Shown piece by piece: positions 39,701 through 51,189 of a DNA stretch of 64,000 nt. The stretch comes from Formicarius rufipectus (Eukaryota; Chordata; Aves; Passeriformes; Formicariidae): contig VXAU01001865.1 in NCBI GenBank assembly GCA_013399695.1, forward strand, positions 953,586-1,017,585, given 5' to 3'. Under the pieces are notes generated by a model, which saw only the letters and a program-made list of their open reading frames with translations, was not told the origin of the DNA and did no database searches. Both the position numbers and the translations under genes were made by a program. Each line of letters starts with the position of its first letter. Positions within the stretch are counted from its first letter, which is position 1.

Positions 39701-42019
39701 TGCATGCTTATGGCTTTTAGCCTTTTTTTTAGCTACTCATTGAAAGTAAAATCTTAAAAGCCATTCTTTCAGTAACCTTGTTCTTCTCTCTGTAACTGGA
39801 TTCATTTGTGACACTAGGGCTAAGATATGTTCCTTACATCTGTGATTTGTGACACAGATGCAGTTAAATGGGATAGCCTGAAAACTCCAGCTGCCTTAAT
39901 GGGTGAAAAAAATTGCAGATGCATGGTACAATACCTTAAAGATAACAGAACTTCACTGATCTAACAGTTTATGAGTGCTAGGGATAAGTATCTGGACACC
40001 CCAGGGACTGGAAGCTGCAAGGCTCGATTTATTGAAGATGGAGATAAACCAAATTTTGCACAAGCTACAATTTGCATTTTTTTCCTAATGTTGAGATCTA
40101 ATTAAAAATGGAAGATAAATCTGGTTTAAAATGACCATGGAGAAATAATTTTATTCATTGCACTTAAAGTGAAACAAACAGTAGTTTAGAAAATGCATTG
40201 TAACCACACTCCATTACACAGCAAACATGGCAAATACTGAATTTACTATAAAATCATACAAAAGCCAGAGAGGCAGAAAGACAATAAAACCCTTAAAAAC
40301 CTAGTGTGAACAAGGTTAAGAAGCTTTTGTGCAAATAGATTTATTCCTGGCTTGGAGCCAAGTCAAGAATAAGAAATTATTATAGATAGATTCCTAGAAG
40401 GTGTAATAGAAGTTTCAGCAGACTGTTGGAGGGTGAAGTATATCAAGAACGAGGTTAACAACTAGTAGTTTCATATAATTTAAGCAGAGTCTGCTCACAG
40501 GCAGCAGACTCCACAGAATTCTAAACACAGAAGCAATTGTTGGTGTTCTTTTACAATTTGTGACAGTAAGTATAAACATGTTTGATTTACTAAGAGAAGG
40601 ATGCTTCAGCGCACATTTGAGGGTCCTGGCAACTTGACAGTAACAGGTTTTAAGTTCCATAGATGTGGAAGTGTTTTTCCCCTGTCATTAAAACTCTCAC
40701 CTCTGAAGGAACATTATCAGAGTAAATGATCTTGACCAAATACAGGCTTTATAGATAGTATATTCCTTTTTTTTTTTTTTTTTAAATCCAAAAGTAAGTA
40801 TACTTTTCCAATAAAATACTATTGTATTTTTTGTCACAGGTACAGAACATCATGTTCTCTATTCAGACAGTACATACATCTATCCCTTTGTTTCTATGTA
40901 AAGAAATAGAGGGACAGGCTTTTGACCAATCTGCCTATGGCAACAGCTGCTGCTCTAAGTTATTTTGCACTATCTGTAACTGAGCTGGAACATACTCAGT
41001 AGAATAAACACAGCTGTATGTAACAAGGATGTGTTTCTGAGGTAGTAATATCTTAACTGTTCCTAAAGCACTAATTTCTTGAACATTTTACACATATATT
41101 AAAAAGAAAATAAAAAGAAGTTGGGTACAAAGAAAAGAAAATACAGACCGTCTAGGATTAGTATAGGAAAAGATCACTGTGGAGCTTACAGCAGGAAAAA
41201 CCTGCCATGCTCCCAAAAATTCAGACTTATTTCCCTTTAATAATGGTTACCAGTTTTCAGCAATGTATAAGTAGGGATGAATAAAATAAATTTGACACTG
41301 GAAAACACATTTCTCAAAGCAGCAGTTTTAGTTAATTGAACTGTTATCTTTCTTGCTTCTTCTTGAGCTAAGGGATCCAGTGGTTTACTATAAAATGAGT
41401 CTGTAAACAAATGTCTTCAATTAGTGGTTATTTTGAGAAGAGTTTATGTTTTGCAGAAGAGCAAATTAATCTTTTCCCTTTTGAGATAATTGCATATTCA
41501 GGCTCCTGTGAATTATGGAAAGTGATGACTATTAGGAGGTGTCAGCTCTTTGTGAGGTGTAAAATTATACAAGCTACAAGGAAAACTCACCAAGAAATTT
41601 AAAGTGGACTCCTTTGTAATCTATTCTTACAAACCTTCACACAGCACTTAAAAATGTTGAATATAGAGTTTGAGAGTCAGTAATAGTCTACCACAAAGGT
41701 TTTGAAAAGACCACAGTCTAATTTAGTGACTGACGAAGATACCTAAAAATGCAGAATACTCATTTTCATAACAAAGTACTATCTTAAAGCAGATCTTGAG
41801 ACATCTGATCTGATTGCCACACATCTTGGGGAGAATATTCTTCTGAAGATTTACAACTGGACTACCAGGTTGCCTGCTATTTCATCAGTCTACGCTCCTC
41901 AGAGTCAGCGATTTGGGCTGCTAGCAATCATTTCCATACTGTTTGCAAGTATTAGAAATGTCATAGTTTATCTGTACAAAGCACTAGATTAGATCTCAGA
42001 ACTCTGGATTTTCTTCTTG
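36709..42019. other. Intergenic, nothing firmly recognised
   Basis: No supported gene. From about 39 kb rightward the + strand becomes visibly A-rich instead of T-rich, which may mark minus-strand transcription. Several TTTATT sequences (AATAAA on the minus strand, for example 39218, 40028, 40152, 40341) are possible ends of a minus-strand transcript, but none can be singled out. Confidence 0.45.
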
Positions 42020-42200
42020 TTTCTGTAAGTCACCTAGATGGGTAATCTGTGAAGTTACTACTTACCTCAGTTTCTTCATCTGTAAAATGGGGATAATGAT
42101 ATTCACTAGCTTTTAAAAACCATTTTAAGATATACATGGTTAATGATTAAGTAGTGTGGATTATCCCTGGTGCATAAAACACAGCTGCTAATACATTTAC
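42020..42200 (-). mobile_element. MIR-like ancient SINE, antisense
   Basis: The reverse complement contains ATTATCCCCATTTTACAGAT followed by GAAGAAACTGAGGTAAGTA. This is the hallmark core of MIR (TTATCCCCATTTTACAGATG, then AGGAAACTGAGG). The weaker flank at 42120-42200 also follows MIR order, with a GTGGATTATCCCTGGTGCAT-like segment near 42155 corresponding to its CAGTGCCTGGCACATAG part. MIR copies are sparse in bird genomes, so this is an old amniote remnant. Outer limits are approximate. Confidence 0.75.
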
Positions 42201-45200
42201 TTACTTTCATATTAGCATCTTTATTTAAACATTCACAAAACACTCATTTTGTCAAACAGCAACTGCAAAGAAGCTTTTATCCAGTACAAGTATAATTAGA
42301 ATAGTAGTGAAGTGATGAGACTGTGATCTGCTTTGAGCTCAAGGGACTATCTGGTATTTTAAGTTCAAGTAACTGAAGGAGTAAAAAGAGTTTTCCAATT
42401 CAAGTCTGCCCTCCGCTGGCTTTAACAGTACACTGCTAATAAATTTTGGATCATGGTGTCTTTCTGTAATGAGGTGGAAAAACTACATTAATTGAGGCTA
42501 CTACAATTTATTAATTGAGACCTTTAGTCAGCATTTTGAAATTTTTTTCAGTAGTAGTTAAATGATTTGTAATTTTGTTTTTATCAAGTTTCATCTAGGC
42601 TTCCTGGGAGATTCAGGTCCTTCAGGTTTTCAAAAGCCCACCAGCATAACATTCATATTAGAGTTGCTGGAACTTAATATACAATATGGGAAGTAACATT
42701 CTGCACGTGGCTTCAAAGAAATTTAATAGAAAAATTGCAGAAAAATATTTTGTATGATACAATTAATGACTCTAATATATGGTGTCATATGTACTAGTCA
42801 AATAACCGGTGCCCTAAAAGAGACCAGGAGTAGTCTAATCTCACACTCTATCATAGAAGCAGCCTGTCCCCTTAAAATACGAAAGGAAAGAAGAATTCTT
42901 ATTACTTTGTTTATTTTAGAAAGAATTTTCCATCACAAACAATACATCTAAATAACTCATCTCTTAACTCAGCAGGACTTATTTTCCTTTCTATATTTAA
43001 AAAGGAAGGTAATTGGGCTGTGGGGAACTATCTTAGTTATACTTACCTCACACAGATTCATCTAGCATGACTTCAACCCCAAAGTGACATCTGTGTCTGA
43101 AATACAAAATTTGTATCATTATGTACTGAATGATGTGATCGAACTGAAAAGCCTCTGGTTCATTTATCTTGTGTCACCTTCACACTTCATTACACTTAAC
43201 AGCATTCTAATCTCTTGTGACTGCTACTGAAACCTAAAATAATGGAGTAAAATATTGTTTCTTCAGATGTATACTTAATATACAATTTAAAAAAAAAAAA
43301 GGAAAAATTATAAGTATTACAGAAATAGCATTTTATTTTGAATGTTCAAATGCTTGCAAAGCAGGGTCAGACTCATAGCCTGTGGCAAGTGTGCCTATCA
43401 CTCTATAAAGCAGAACATAAGGAACTTTCACAAGTTCCTGTCTTCTGCATCTGCTAAAATTCTTGCTTAAACCACTTTCATTCAAAATGAAACATTTAGG
43501 AGTCCATTTAACATTTTACAGGAAACAGTGAAAGGCACAAAACTAAACTGCCCTTACTGGTTTGGGGTTTCTATTTGTTGATTTTTCTTATATTTCATTT
43601 GCTTTAGGTAGGGAGCTATGCAAAAAGCTAGTGAAATCTCATTAAGCACTCCAGTATGTACTGCTACAAATCACCCTCTTACACCGGACTCCAAAAAATC
43701 CAGTGTCTAAAATGACTGTCATTCTGCACTTGTAGGAGATTAATGTTTGAGATTTTTAATAATGATAACTGAAAAGCAGCAGCATTGATTGAAACACTGA
43801 TAGGTATTTCCCTGAAAGGTTGTTTGTTTTCTATGCATCAGTGGAAAGAGTCTTAGATGAACTTTCAGGCATCTGAATTAGGCTGTCAGTATGTAGAGAA
43901 GATACAATTGTTGTGTCTCCTTGACAATGTTTTGAAATTAGTAAAATCTAAAAACATTTGTCTGGGCTAAATATGGGTTTTGATTATGCTAAAATAGACA
44001 AACTACAAACAGAAATTGTGTAAGAAAGGGAAGGATTTTAAGAGACTAAATTTTAATAGAATAGTAAAAATTTCCTTAACTATGAGTTGCGCTTCATTTA
44101 ATCCTGATTAACACTGGACAAGACTTGGAAAGGAAGAAAAGAGCTGGCCTTAATCACCTTCTGGTACCCAGGAAAGGCCTTAATTACTCTTAATTATAAC
44201 ACTAAATTACTAATTATAATCTTCCATGTGCTGCAGATCCCAAAGAATTTTCAGTGAAATCTGAACTACCAAAATGCAAGAACTAAAGACAGACATAAAT
44301 GCTGATCCATATTGGTTGGATTTTCAAGTTTGGAAAGACAGCTCTGGCTGGAGTGTCACTCTTAGTAGGCAGCTCACACAGTGTACTCTGATGGGGCTGT
44401 GAACTGCTCCTCACCTTGTGGGCCATGCTTAGGCCATGCTGAATTAGGAATTTGTTCCTTTAGGAATGTGAATTAGGAATGTGACAAAAGGTACTTCCTT
44501 AAGTTTCTGAAGTGAATTCACCTGAAATGAACAATGCAGATAAATTAATACCTCCATTCAGTTTATCTAACTAATTCAATATTTAGGTTTACTACAAATT
44601 ATTCCATTTGTACATATATACATGACACATTTACTTTGTTGACTGACCAGTCTTAATCAAGATCTGAAAATACACATATTTTTACTTTTCCTATTAAGCT
44701 CCAAACTCTAATTTTTATTACAAGTTGTTAAAAACTATTATAATGGCAAAACTAAAACCTAGACTATGCTATGCTTTGTAAATTAAAGATATGCTAAATT
44801 AAATTCTAACTTACACTTTTAAAAAAAAAAATCTTGATTTTAACAAACACCCTTCATGTTTTGGAGGTAACAACAAAAAAGGATATTTATGGATATACAG
44901 TTACTGAAACTATAATTTGTTTAACAGTGACTTAAGACAAAAAGCAGAACAAACTCACAGTTTGGCAGAAAACCCACACCGACCCGTTTCACATGCACCT
45001 GGCATATTTCAACTCTGAGGTTCTTTTTTGCTTTACTATGTTTTCTCTTTGCTTGTAACCAAAGTTAATTAGTAACTTCTTGTTGCACTTGCCTTGTAAA
45101 ATGTTGTACATTTATCTTGCAAAATCTGAAAGAGTGCATCCACAAGCAATTACGTTTCACTATAAATCAGTGAAACAAATGCTATGTGTCAGTTATATTT

Positions 45201-45716
45201 TCAAATACTTTGTTGTCAGAAAAAGTTGCTTCAGCAGCATTTTTTTTTGTAGTTGGATGCGAAGAAAGACTATTACAACAAACACTCCTTGAAGAGAGAA
45301 AACAGAATATGACTTATAATTACTATTTTTCAAATGTTCAAATTCTATGTTCTGTATCAAAGAGAAATATTTCATTTTCACATGCAATGCTGCCAACTGA
45401 TTGCAAGACTTGCATTCTCAGTTTCATGGTTGGTTCACTGTAATACAATTCACTAAAGTCAGAACTGGTATAAAGGCAAGCATACCAAGTAGACTGTTTT
45501 GGAAATCAGAATGTATTCAGTCTTCCTCATCTTGTTTCAATCATAGTACAAATTTGCTTAAAATAAGCATCTTTTAAGTCCTTTGAAATATTTATAGACT
45601 GTATGCTGTTAAGACAGCAACAAAAATCTATTTGAGATCTGTTGACACAGACAAGCATTCAAATATCTTTAGAGGAAAATCCTCCTAGAGTTACTGAAAT
45701 GTTCACTGTTCAGATG
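42201..45716. other. Region possibly covered by the minus-strand snoRNA host transcript
   Basis: A-rich on the + strand, with no recognised repeat or coding exon. It lies downstream (minus direction) of the strong splice acceptor at 45717, so part of it is probably the last exon of the snoRNA host RNA. Minus-strand AATAAA candidates occur near 42510, 42910, 43330 and 44714; the end is not resolvable. Confidence 0.4.
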
Positions 45717-45773
45717 CTAAAAAAAAAAAGAGCTTAATTAAAAAAGAAAGATGAGTAAATATGTATATTAGTT

Positions 45774-45859
45774 TTGGCCTCAGAAAATCCTTTTATCAAT
45801 CATTTTTTTTGCGTATCAAGTATGTAAGGAATCAGATTATTGTTTTCATCCTTGGCCAA
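45774..45859 (-). ncRNA. SNORD93: SNORD93, C/D-box small nucleolar RNA
   Basis: SNORD93 guides 2'-O-methylation of 18S rRNA (A576 in human). Read on the minus strand, the 86-nt RNA has a 6-bp terminal stem (TTGGCC at 45859-45854 with GGCCAA at 45779-45774). Its C box is AGGATGA, the same variant as in human, followed by AATCTGAT as in human SNORD93. An internal TTGA (D'-like) and TGATTGA (C'-like) pair follow, and box D is CTGA at 45783-45780. The antisense element immediately before box D contains AAAGGATTT, complementary to AAATCCTTT of 18S rRNA around the target. The internal region differs in length and sequence from human, as expected for non-guide parts. It lies on the strand opposite HYCC1 and TOMM7, matching my memory of the human locus. 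Confidence 0.9.
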
Positions 45860-46311
45860 GTAGTGCAATCAAAAATTCACATTTAAGAACTGTAATGTCT
45901 TGAGATAAACGACCTATGGTAAAAGGTAGCAGTATCTTTAAGTGTAACACTTGATTTTCATTATTAAATGAAGATGAGGAGAATGGGAAAGTCACACTTC
46001 AAACAACAGTAAAGTTTTGCAGCAGGTAATATTCAATTTGTAAGTACATCAGTTCTTCTTAGGGGGTCTCTAAAACCACTTGATGAGGTTCTTTGAATGC
46101 CATCTCACCTCAGACTGCTGTTCCTCCTTCCCTGGCCTCAGAAGCTGTAATAAAAAAAAAATAAATTTATAACTCAACTCAGTATACTCAGTTTTGGTTT
46201 ATTTTTAAATAAGTAAATTGTAGAGCTACTGTATTGAATATACAAAATTACTACAGTTTGCATTTAGTTCCTACCACTGTGATAATTTTACTAATTTTAT
46301 AGATAGGCATT

Positions 46312-46899
46312 TGTCATGCTTTCACCCCAGCCAACAATCAAGCCCCACACAGCCACCTGCTCACTCCCCCACCAATGGGACTGGGGAAACAATTGGAAGG
46401 TAAAAGCTGGGAAACTTGTGGGTTGAGATAAAGAGAATTTAATAGGGAAAGCAAAAGCTGTGCATGCAAGCAAAGCAAAACAAGGAATTAATTCAGTGCT
46501 TCCCATGGGCAGGCAGGTGTTCAGCCATCACCAGGAAAGCAGGGCCCCATCATGCGTAAGAGTGACTTGGGAAAGCAAACACCACCCCAAATGTCCTCCC
46601 CTTCCTTATTCTTCCTTCCACTTTATGTACTGAGCAGAATTCCACAGTATGGAGTATCCCTTTGGTCAGTTTGGGTCACTTGTCCTGGCTGTGTCTCCTC
46701 CTAACCTCCCATACACCCACAACTTCCTTGCCAGTGTGGCAGTACAAAAAGCAGAAAAGGCCTTGGCTCTGTGCAAGCACTGCCCAGCAGTAACAGAAAC
46801 ATCTCTGTTACCAACCTTGGGTTCAGTACAAACCCAAAACACAGCCCCATCCCAGCCACTGTGAACAAAATTAACTCTAACCCAGCCAAAACCACCACA
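46312..46899 (+). mobile_element. Solo LTR of an avian endogenous retrovirus (copy 2)
   Basis: It begins TGTCATGCTTTCACCCCAGC, near the family consensus TGTCATGGTTTAACCCCAGC, and ends ACCACCACA. It is bounded by a likely 5-bp target-site duplication (GCATT at 46307-46311, GCATC at 46900-46904, one mismatch), fitting an ERVL-type insertion. It is homologous along its length to 17448-18029. There are no internal genes, so it is a solo LTR left by recombination. It lies in an intron of the proposed minus-strand host RNA. Confidence 0.88.
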
Positions 46900-47562
46900 G
46901 CATCTGACAATATCACTTTTCATGGAAATTTCATCTCAAAGAGTGACCAGAGTACATCCAACCAGCATCACACAGAAGTTCATATGAAAAAGACTTTAAT
47001 TTGGACAGAAGATTTTGATACGTGTTACAGGTTTGCATTCCAGGTATGTTTTGAAAATATGTCTTCTTGTCTTTGTGAAATGACAAGGAATGTTTCTCAG
47101 ACTAGTGGTTCTGCACAGGAGCTGGGATTTATTAGACTAAATAGGAATATTAAAACTGAATGGAAGGAACATCATTACTAGGGTACAATAAAAATAGAAA
47201 GTTTAATTATAATAATGAAGTGAAATAGAATGTTTAGTCATAATATACTACCATTTTTACTGACATCATACTCAGCTTGCAATGCAAATCCATTAACGAC
47301 CTCTTCCTTTCTGTGTTACTTATATAGATTTACAGTGTAATCCTCAAGTATCTACTACAGCATCTTTGAAATCTAAGTTCCTCCTAAACAGTCAAACTCA
47401 AACTGTCATGCCAAGCAGATTAATTTAATGCAGTTTCTTGTCAGTAAACTGAAGGGGAAAATCTTAAAAGTGAGAGTGGTAAGCACATAATGGAAGTCTG
47501 CAGGGATTTCCTATGTCGAATTTACAGTGATTTTTCAGACTTCAATGTGTCACTGCACTTAC

Positions 47563-47653
47563 CTCCATTAGCCTTCTGAGCTGCATGTACTGTTGCATGG
47601 CTTTCTTTTGTGGTGTATTGAGATAAAGCTTTAGAGGTCTGGAATTCTTTAAC
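47563..47653 (-). ncRNA. Candidate exon of snoRNA host RNA
   Basis: A 91-nt minus-strand segment between acceptor GGTACCTTTCAG and donor GTAAGTG. Two frames are open (LKNSRPLKLYLNTPQKK and on; VKEFQTSKALSQYTTKE and on), so coding potential cannot be excluded from this exon alone. Confidence 0.5.
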
Positions 47654-48387
47654 CTGAAAGGTACCCCTTGCACTCAAAACCAAAAAGAAAAGTTAAAGCC
47701 ATCTGAGTGATATTATTTCCCTGATCCTGAGCGTGACATTTAAAGTGATTCAGTCATATCTCTAAGAATGTCAATTCTCTCATTTACCCATAAAAATGGA
47801 AACATTTGGCCATTTTACAATGTGTATTAGAGGTATTTATTTGCTGTGAAAACACAGTACTCGTGGAATTACTACTAATCAAGTTAGTAAAACTGAAGGG
47901 ATTCACATTCTTGTTGTCCCAGTTGAAGCATCTGCAATTTTGTTTCTCGTTTTATTGTTATTGCTGATTACATGAACTACAAGGCAAAAAAGAAGTTTTT
48001 GTGACAAAAAGCTTTCAACATATATGATGTAAGTAATTTTCTTTTGCCACTGCAGCAATTGGGGCTCTTGTTCTTCTTATTTAATGGACACACCATTCCA
48101 AGTGGTTTAGTTGTCATTCTCAGTCATAAGAAAAAAATAAAATCAAAATCCTTCATGGATGTGTTACCGCAATAAATTACAAACATGAAATAATACCCAC
48201 AGCACACCCACAACATCTTCAGTCTTCTCCAGGCAAAGTCTCCTCCATCAATTTCTTTCAGTACCCATTTATTTTGTGTATTACTTCTCTCTTCAGAGCA
48301 GCTTGTTTCATGCCCCATCATAGGAATCTTTGTTTTAGGGGCTAATTTTCATTATTTCAATTATTTGAACAGTCCTGTCCCACAAAC

Positions 48388-48478
48388 CTGCAGGAAGGAT
48401 GACTGCTGCTCTCTTTCCCCCTTTGGCTGAGTCAATAGTTCACTAAAGGACTGCTGAGCTCTTTGACCCTCTAGCAGC
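48388..48478 (-). ncRNA. Candidate exon of snoRNA host RNA
   Basis: A 91-nt minus-strand segment bounded by acceptor GTGGTACCTAG and donor GTTTGT. One frame is open across it (LLEGQRAQQSFSELLTQ and on), another contains TGA. It is the weakest of the exon candidates because the acceptor's pyrimidine tract is interrupted. Confidence 0.4.
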
Positions 48479-48546
48479 CTAGGTACCACAGGAGTCAAAA
48501 AAAGGCATGGAAAGCCTCTGGAGTCAGTATAGCCATTTACCATTTC

Positions 48547-48619
48547 AATGCTTTGGGTTTTTTTGTTTTGTTGTGGGGGTATTGTTTTTGGTTGCTTGGT
48601 TGGGTTTTTTTTATTGCAA
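48547..48619. repeat. T/G-rich low-complexity tract
   Basis: About 70 bases of runs such as TTTTTTTGTTTTG, GTGGGGG and GGTTGGGTTTTTT, like the complement of the tract at 17139. Confidence 0.8.
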
Positions 48620-50930
48620 ATACGATCGTACTTTGGACAGTATGAGACTATGGATGTGTGTTATAATGGAGTAAGTGCTGTTCTCCAGATACACTTTTGC
48701 AACTTCAGTATGTAAGAGTATGTAAATCTAGACCAGTAGCTATACAGAATCAACATTAGTTTATTTGCACACCAAACACACCCCCTTTAGCTCTTTTAGG
48801 CCACAGCACTGATTTTGTTTTCAACAAACTGGCAAAGAAATATTAACTTTCTTGCTATTCATTTCTGTTTCTATTCTAACATCCTATGGTTAAATCAAGG
48901 AAATAACCTACAAGCTTTTAGCCAAACATTCAAATTGGCAGATATGAGAAATGAGAGCTACCAAGTTTCTGTGCTCTGAAAATTATTCCTTGACTCTGTG
49001 TGAAGGGAAGAAAACCAAGAGCCGATACATGTAGCACTCTTTGGGGAATATCCTTTCTCAAGAATATCCACAGTAAGATTAGGCAATGTTCCATATGACA
49101 CTGTTAAACCAAAGACAACAAAGTGATTCAAAGACAACAGAGCTGTTTAACCCTTTGGATCAGTTGATTAGTACATTTGATCTTCTGAATCCCACTTGCA
49201 CTAAAATTACAGGAAGTTTAAGGAAAAATACCTTTTGAATTTAATTCCACTACAGTGGATCACATCTTATTGTAGTATTTTGTAAGAGATTATTAACAAG
49301 CTGTGGGCTGTAATAACAGTTTTGTATGTTTAGAAAGAACAAGCTGTAACAGTACCCACAGCATGGAAACAGATCTTACTTGGCCTTATCTACAAAAGAA
49401 AAGTTAATATAAATGCTTGGGAAACAGGTTTCTGCAGCAATCACCTCTCTTCCGTTGCAAGACTCAGAAAAGCAGGTTCGATGGTTTGAGTACTCTTCTG
49501 AGTATGACAAGCCATCACTGACAAATGAATGTGTCTCTTGAACAACACTTGTTCAGAAGAAGAGTAAATTTGTAAATTTGAATGTTTGTACAATTCTACT
49601 TGTACTAGTTTGAAAAGTAGTGATATACCAGTAGTGATATATCAGCAGTGATATACAAAAAAAAAATTGCATTCAATGCAAACCTATGGATAGAAAGACT
49701 TGTTACCTCAATGTCAAGTTAGAATTCCCAGAATTTTCCCCCCAAATGCCTATTCCTTTGGGAATGGTGTAGGCTCACAGTCCAAGTTTCATACTGCTGT
49801 TCATTTGCTGATGAACTAGAACATGAGTGCCTGAGCTTTTCTCAGGGACAAGGTATTCAGTTTATAAAGGAGATACTCATAAACTCTGTGTTCACTTGTT
49901 AGATATCATTAAATGTGTGTCAGTCACATAAGTAGAAGTATTTACATATCCCATCAGCATATTCAATGTGTATGGAAGCACAGGGCACATGGACAGGAAA
50001 GGCTGTGCATTCTGAACATAACAGCATGTTTGTGCCATGACATCAACAAAACATTCTTTTATCACCCACATTTTGATTATTCACAGACCATGGCAAAAGC
50101 AAACTGGGGAACGCCAGAATTCTTCATATGGCTTGCAGTTTGCTACCTGCTTGTACCTGGAAAGCAAGAAGTGAGCTATAAGCTTGTATCTTTATGATGT
50201 TGGAATGGCAGAGCAGGCATCCATACAATGAAAGAGGAAATGAGGTATCTGTACAAGAGATATTTATTATATCCCTGGATTCTTTTTGTATCTAAAAAGC
50301 ACTGACCTGTTGCTTAATGTGACAAAATGGCTACAGAACATCAAGTAATCACCTTAGGCAATGTATAGCATGCAGAACTTTGTTCTGTAAATCATGACTG
50401 TGAACAAAAATGAGTAGATCTTGGCACTGTCACAAGGAATGATTTCTAAGAACTTTTTCTCAGTTTCCACTTGTAATCAAATTCCCTTCAAACTACTGCC
50501 AGCGTTTGCTGTAGTTGGCAGACATGATTTACTCCTCTGGTGTTAAACACTGCTGCTACACTAGTAATCCTAGGGACCTGAATGAACCTAGATCTGGCAT
50601 TATAGTGAAACTATCTGAGAAACAATGAAAACATGGTTCAAGCATGAAATAAGTAGCTGAGTCAATAGCACAGACACCATGCAGCAAGATGTCACCTAAG
50701 TAAGTGGTGTCAAACAGATAACAGCTGGGTGGTTAGGGCACAGCAAGGGCAGAGACCACTCGTTTGTTAGTTAAAAAAGAAAGTGACTCAGTGCTTATTC
50801 AGGCTCTGAGGTTGTAAGGCCAACGCACTGTACTGTCAGTTTTCAGATAGAAGGTCTCTCCCTGTGTTTCTAGTTAAGCTTTCATCCCCTGAGCTCTGTG
50901 CTTCCACAGAGTGAACACATCGCAGTCTGG
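48620..50930. other. Intergenic, nothing firmly recognised
   Basis: A-rich on the + strand. A short local repeat of AGTGATATA(C/T) occurs at about 49619-49658. I could not identify the first exon or promoter of the minus-strand host RNA, which may lie here or in the CpG island near 51.2-52.1 kb. Confidence 0.45.
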
Positions 50931-51185
50931 TGATCACAGAATATGCAGAGCTGGGAGGGACCCACAAGGATCACTGAAGTCCAACTCCTGGCCTAGCACA
51001 GGATATCCCCAGGAGTCACACCATGTGCCTGAGAGTACCATCCAAATACTTATTGAACTGTCAGGTTTGGTGCTGTGACCACTTCCCCGTGGAGTCTGTT
51101 TCAGTGCCCAACCACCCTCTGGGTGAAGAACCCTTCTCTAATATCCAACCTAAACCTCCGCTTGACACAGCTTCGTGGAGCGCTC
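50931..51185 (-). mobile_element. CR1 LINE 3' end, antisense, upstream of TOMM7
   Basis: Reverse-complement CR1 features: TGATCACAGAATATGCAGAG, GGGAGGGACCCACAAGGATC, GAGTGCCATC-like, GACCACTTCCCCGTGGAGTC, TGTTTCAGTGCCCAACCACC and AATATCCAACCTAAACCTCC. Its right end passes directly into the GC-rich TOMM7 promoter, about 540 bases before the start codon. Confidence 0.85.
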
Positions 51186-51189
51186 CATG

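Larger units (their letters stand above)
45660..48478 (-). ncRNA. SNHG26: Candidate spliced snoRNA host transcript (SNHG26-like)
   Basis: Four minus-strand exon candidates have good splice sites: 48478-48388 (acceptor TACCTAG, donor GTTTGT), 47653-47563 (acceptor ACCTTTCAG, donor GTAAGT), 46144-46109 (acceptor TTTTATTACAG, donor GTGAGA) and a last exon from 45716 leftward (acceptor with a 12-T tract then AG). The final intron, 46108-45717, contains SNORD93 about 57 nt before the acceptor, the usual spacing for intronic C/D snoRNAs. Frames through the exons stay open only briefly: one gives ..KKAMQQYMQLRRLME then LLRPGKEEQQSE and stops in the last exon; another stops in exon 46144-46109. A non-coding host is therefore preferred. 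The 5' end is unknown and the first exon may lie further right. The left limit given is only where I stop claiming exon sequence. An LTR (46312-46899) sits in the 47562-46145 intron. Splicing is inferred. Confidence 0.55.

Noticed and set aside
46771..47181. 136-codon plus-strand frame
   Set aside because: Starts in the LTR and runs into unrelated flank; no homology and no splice context.
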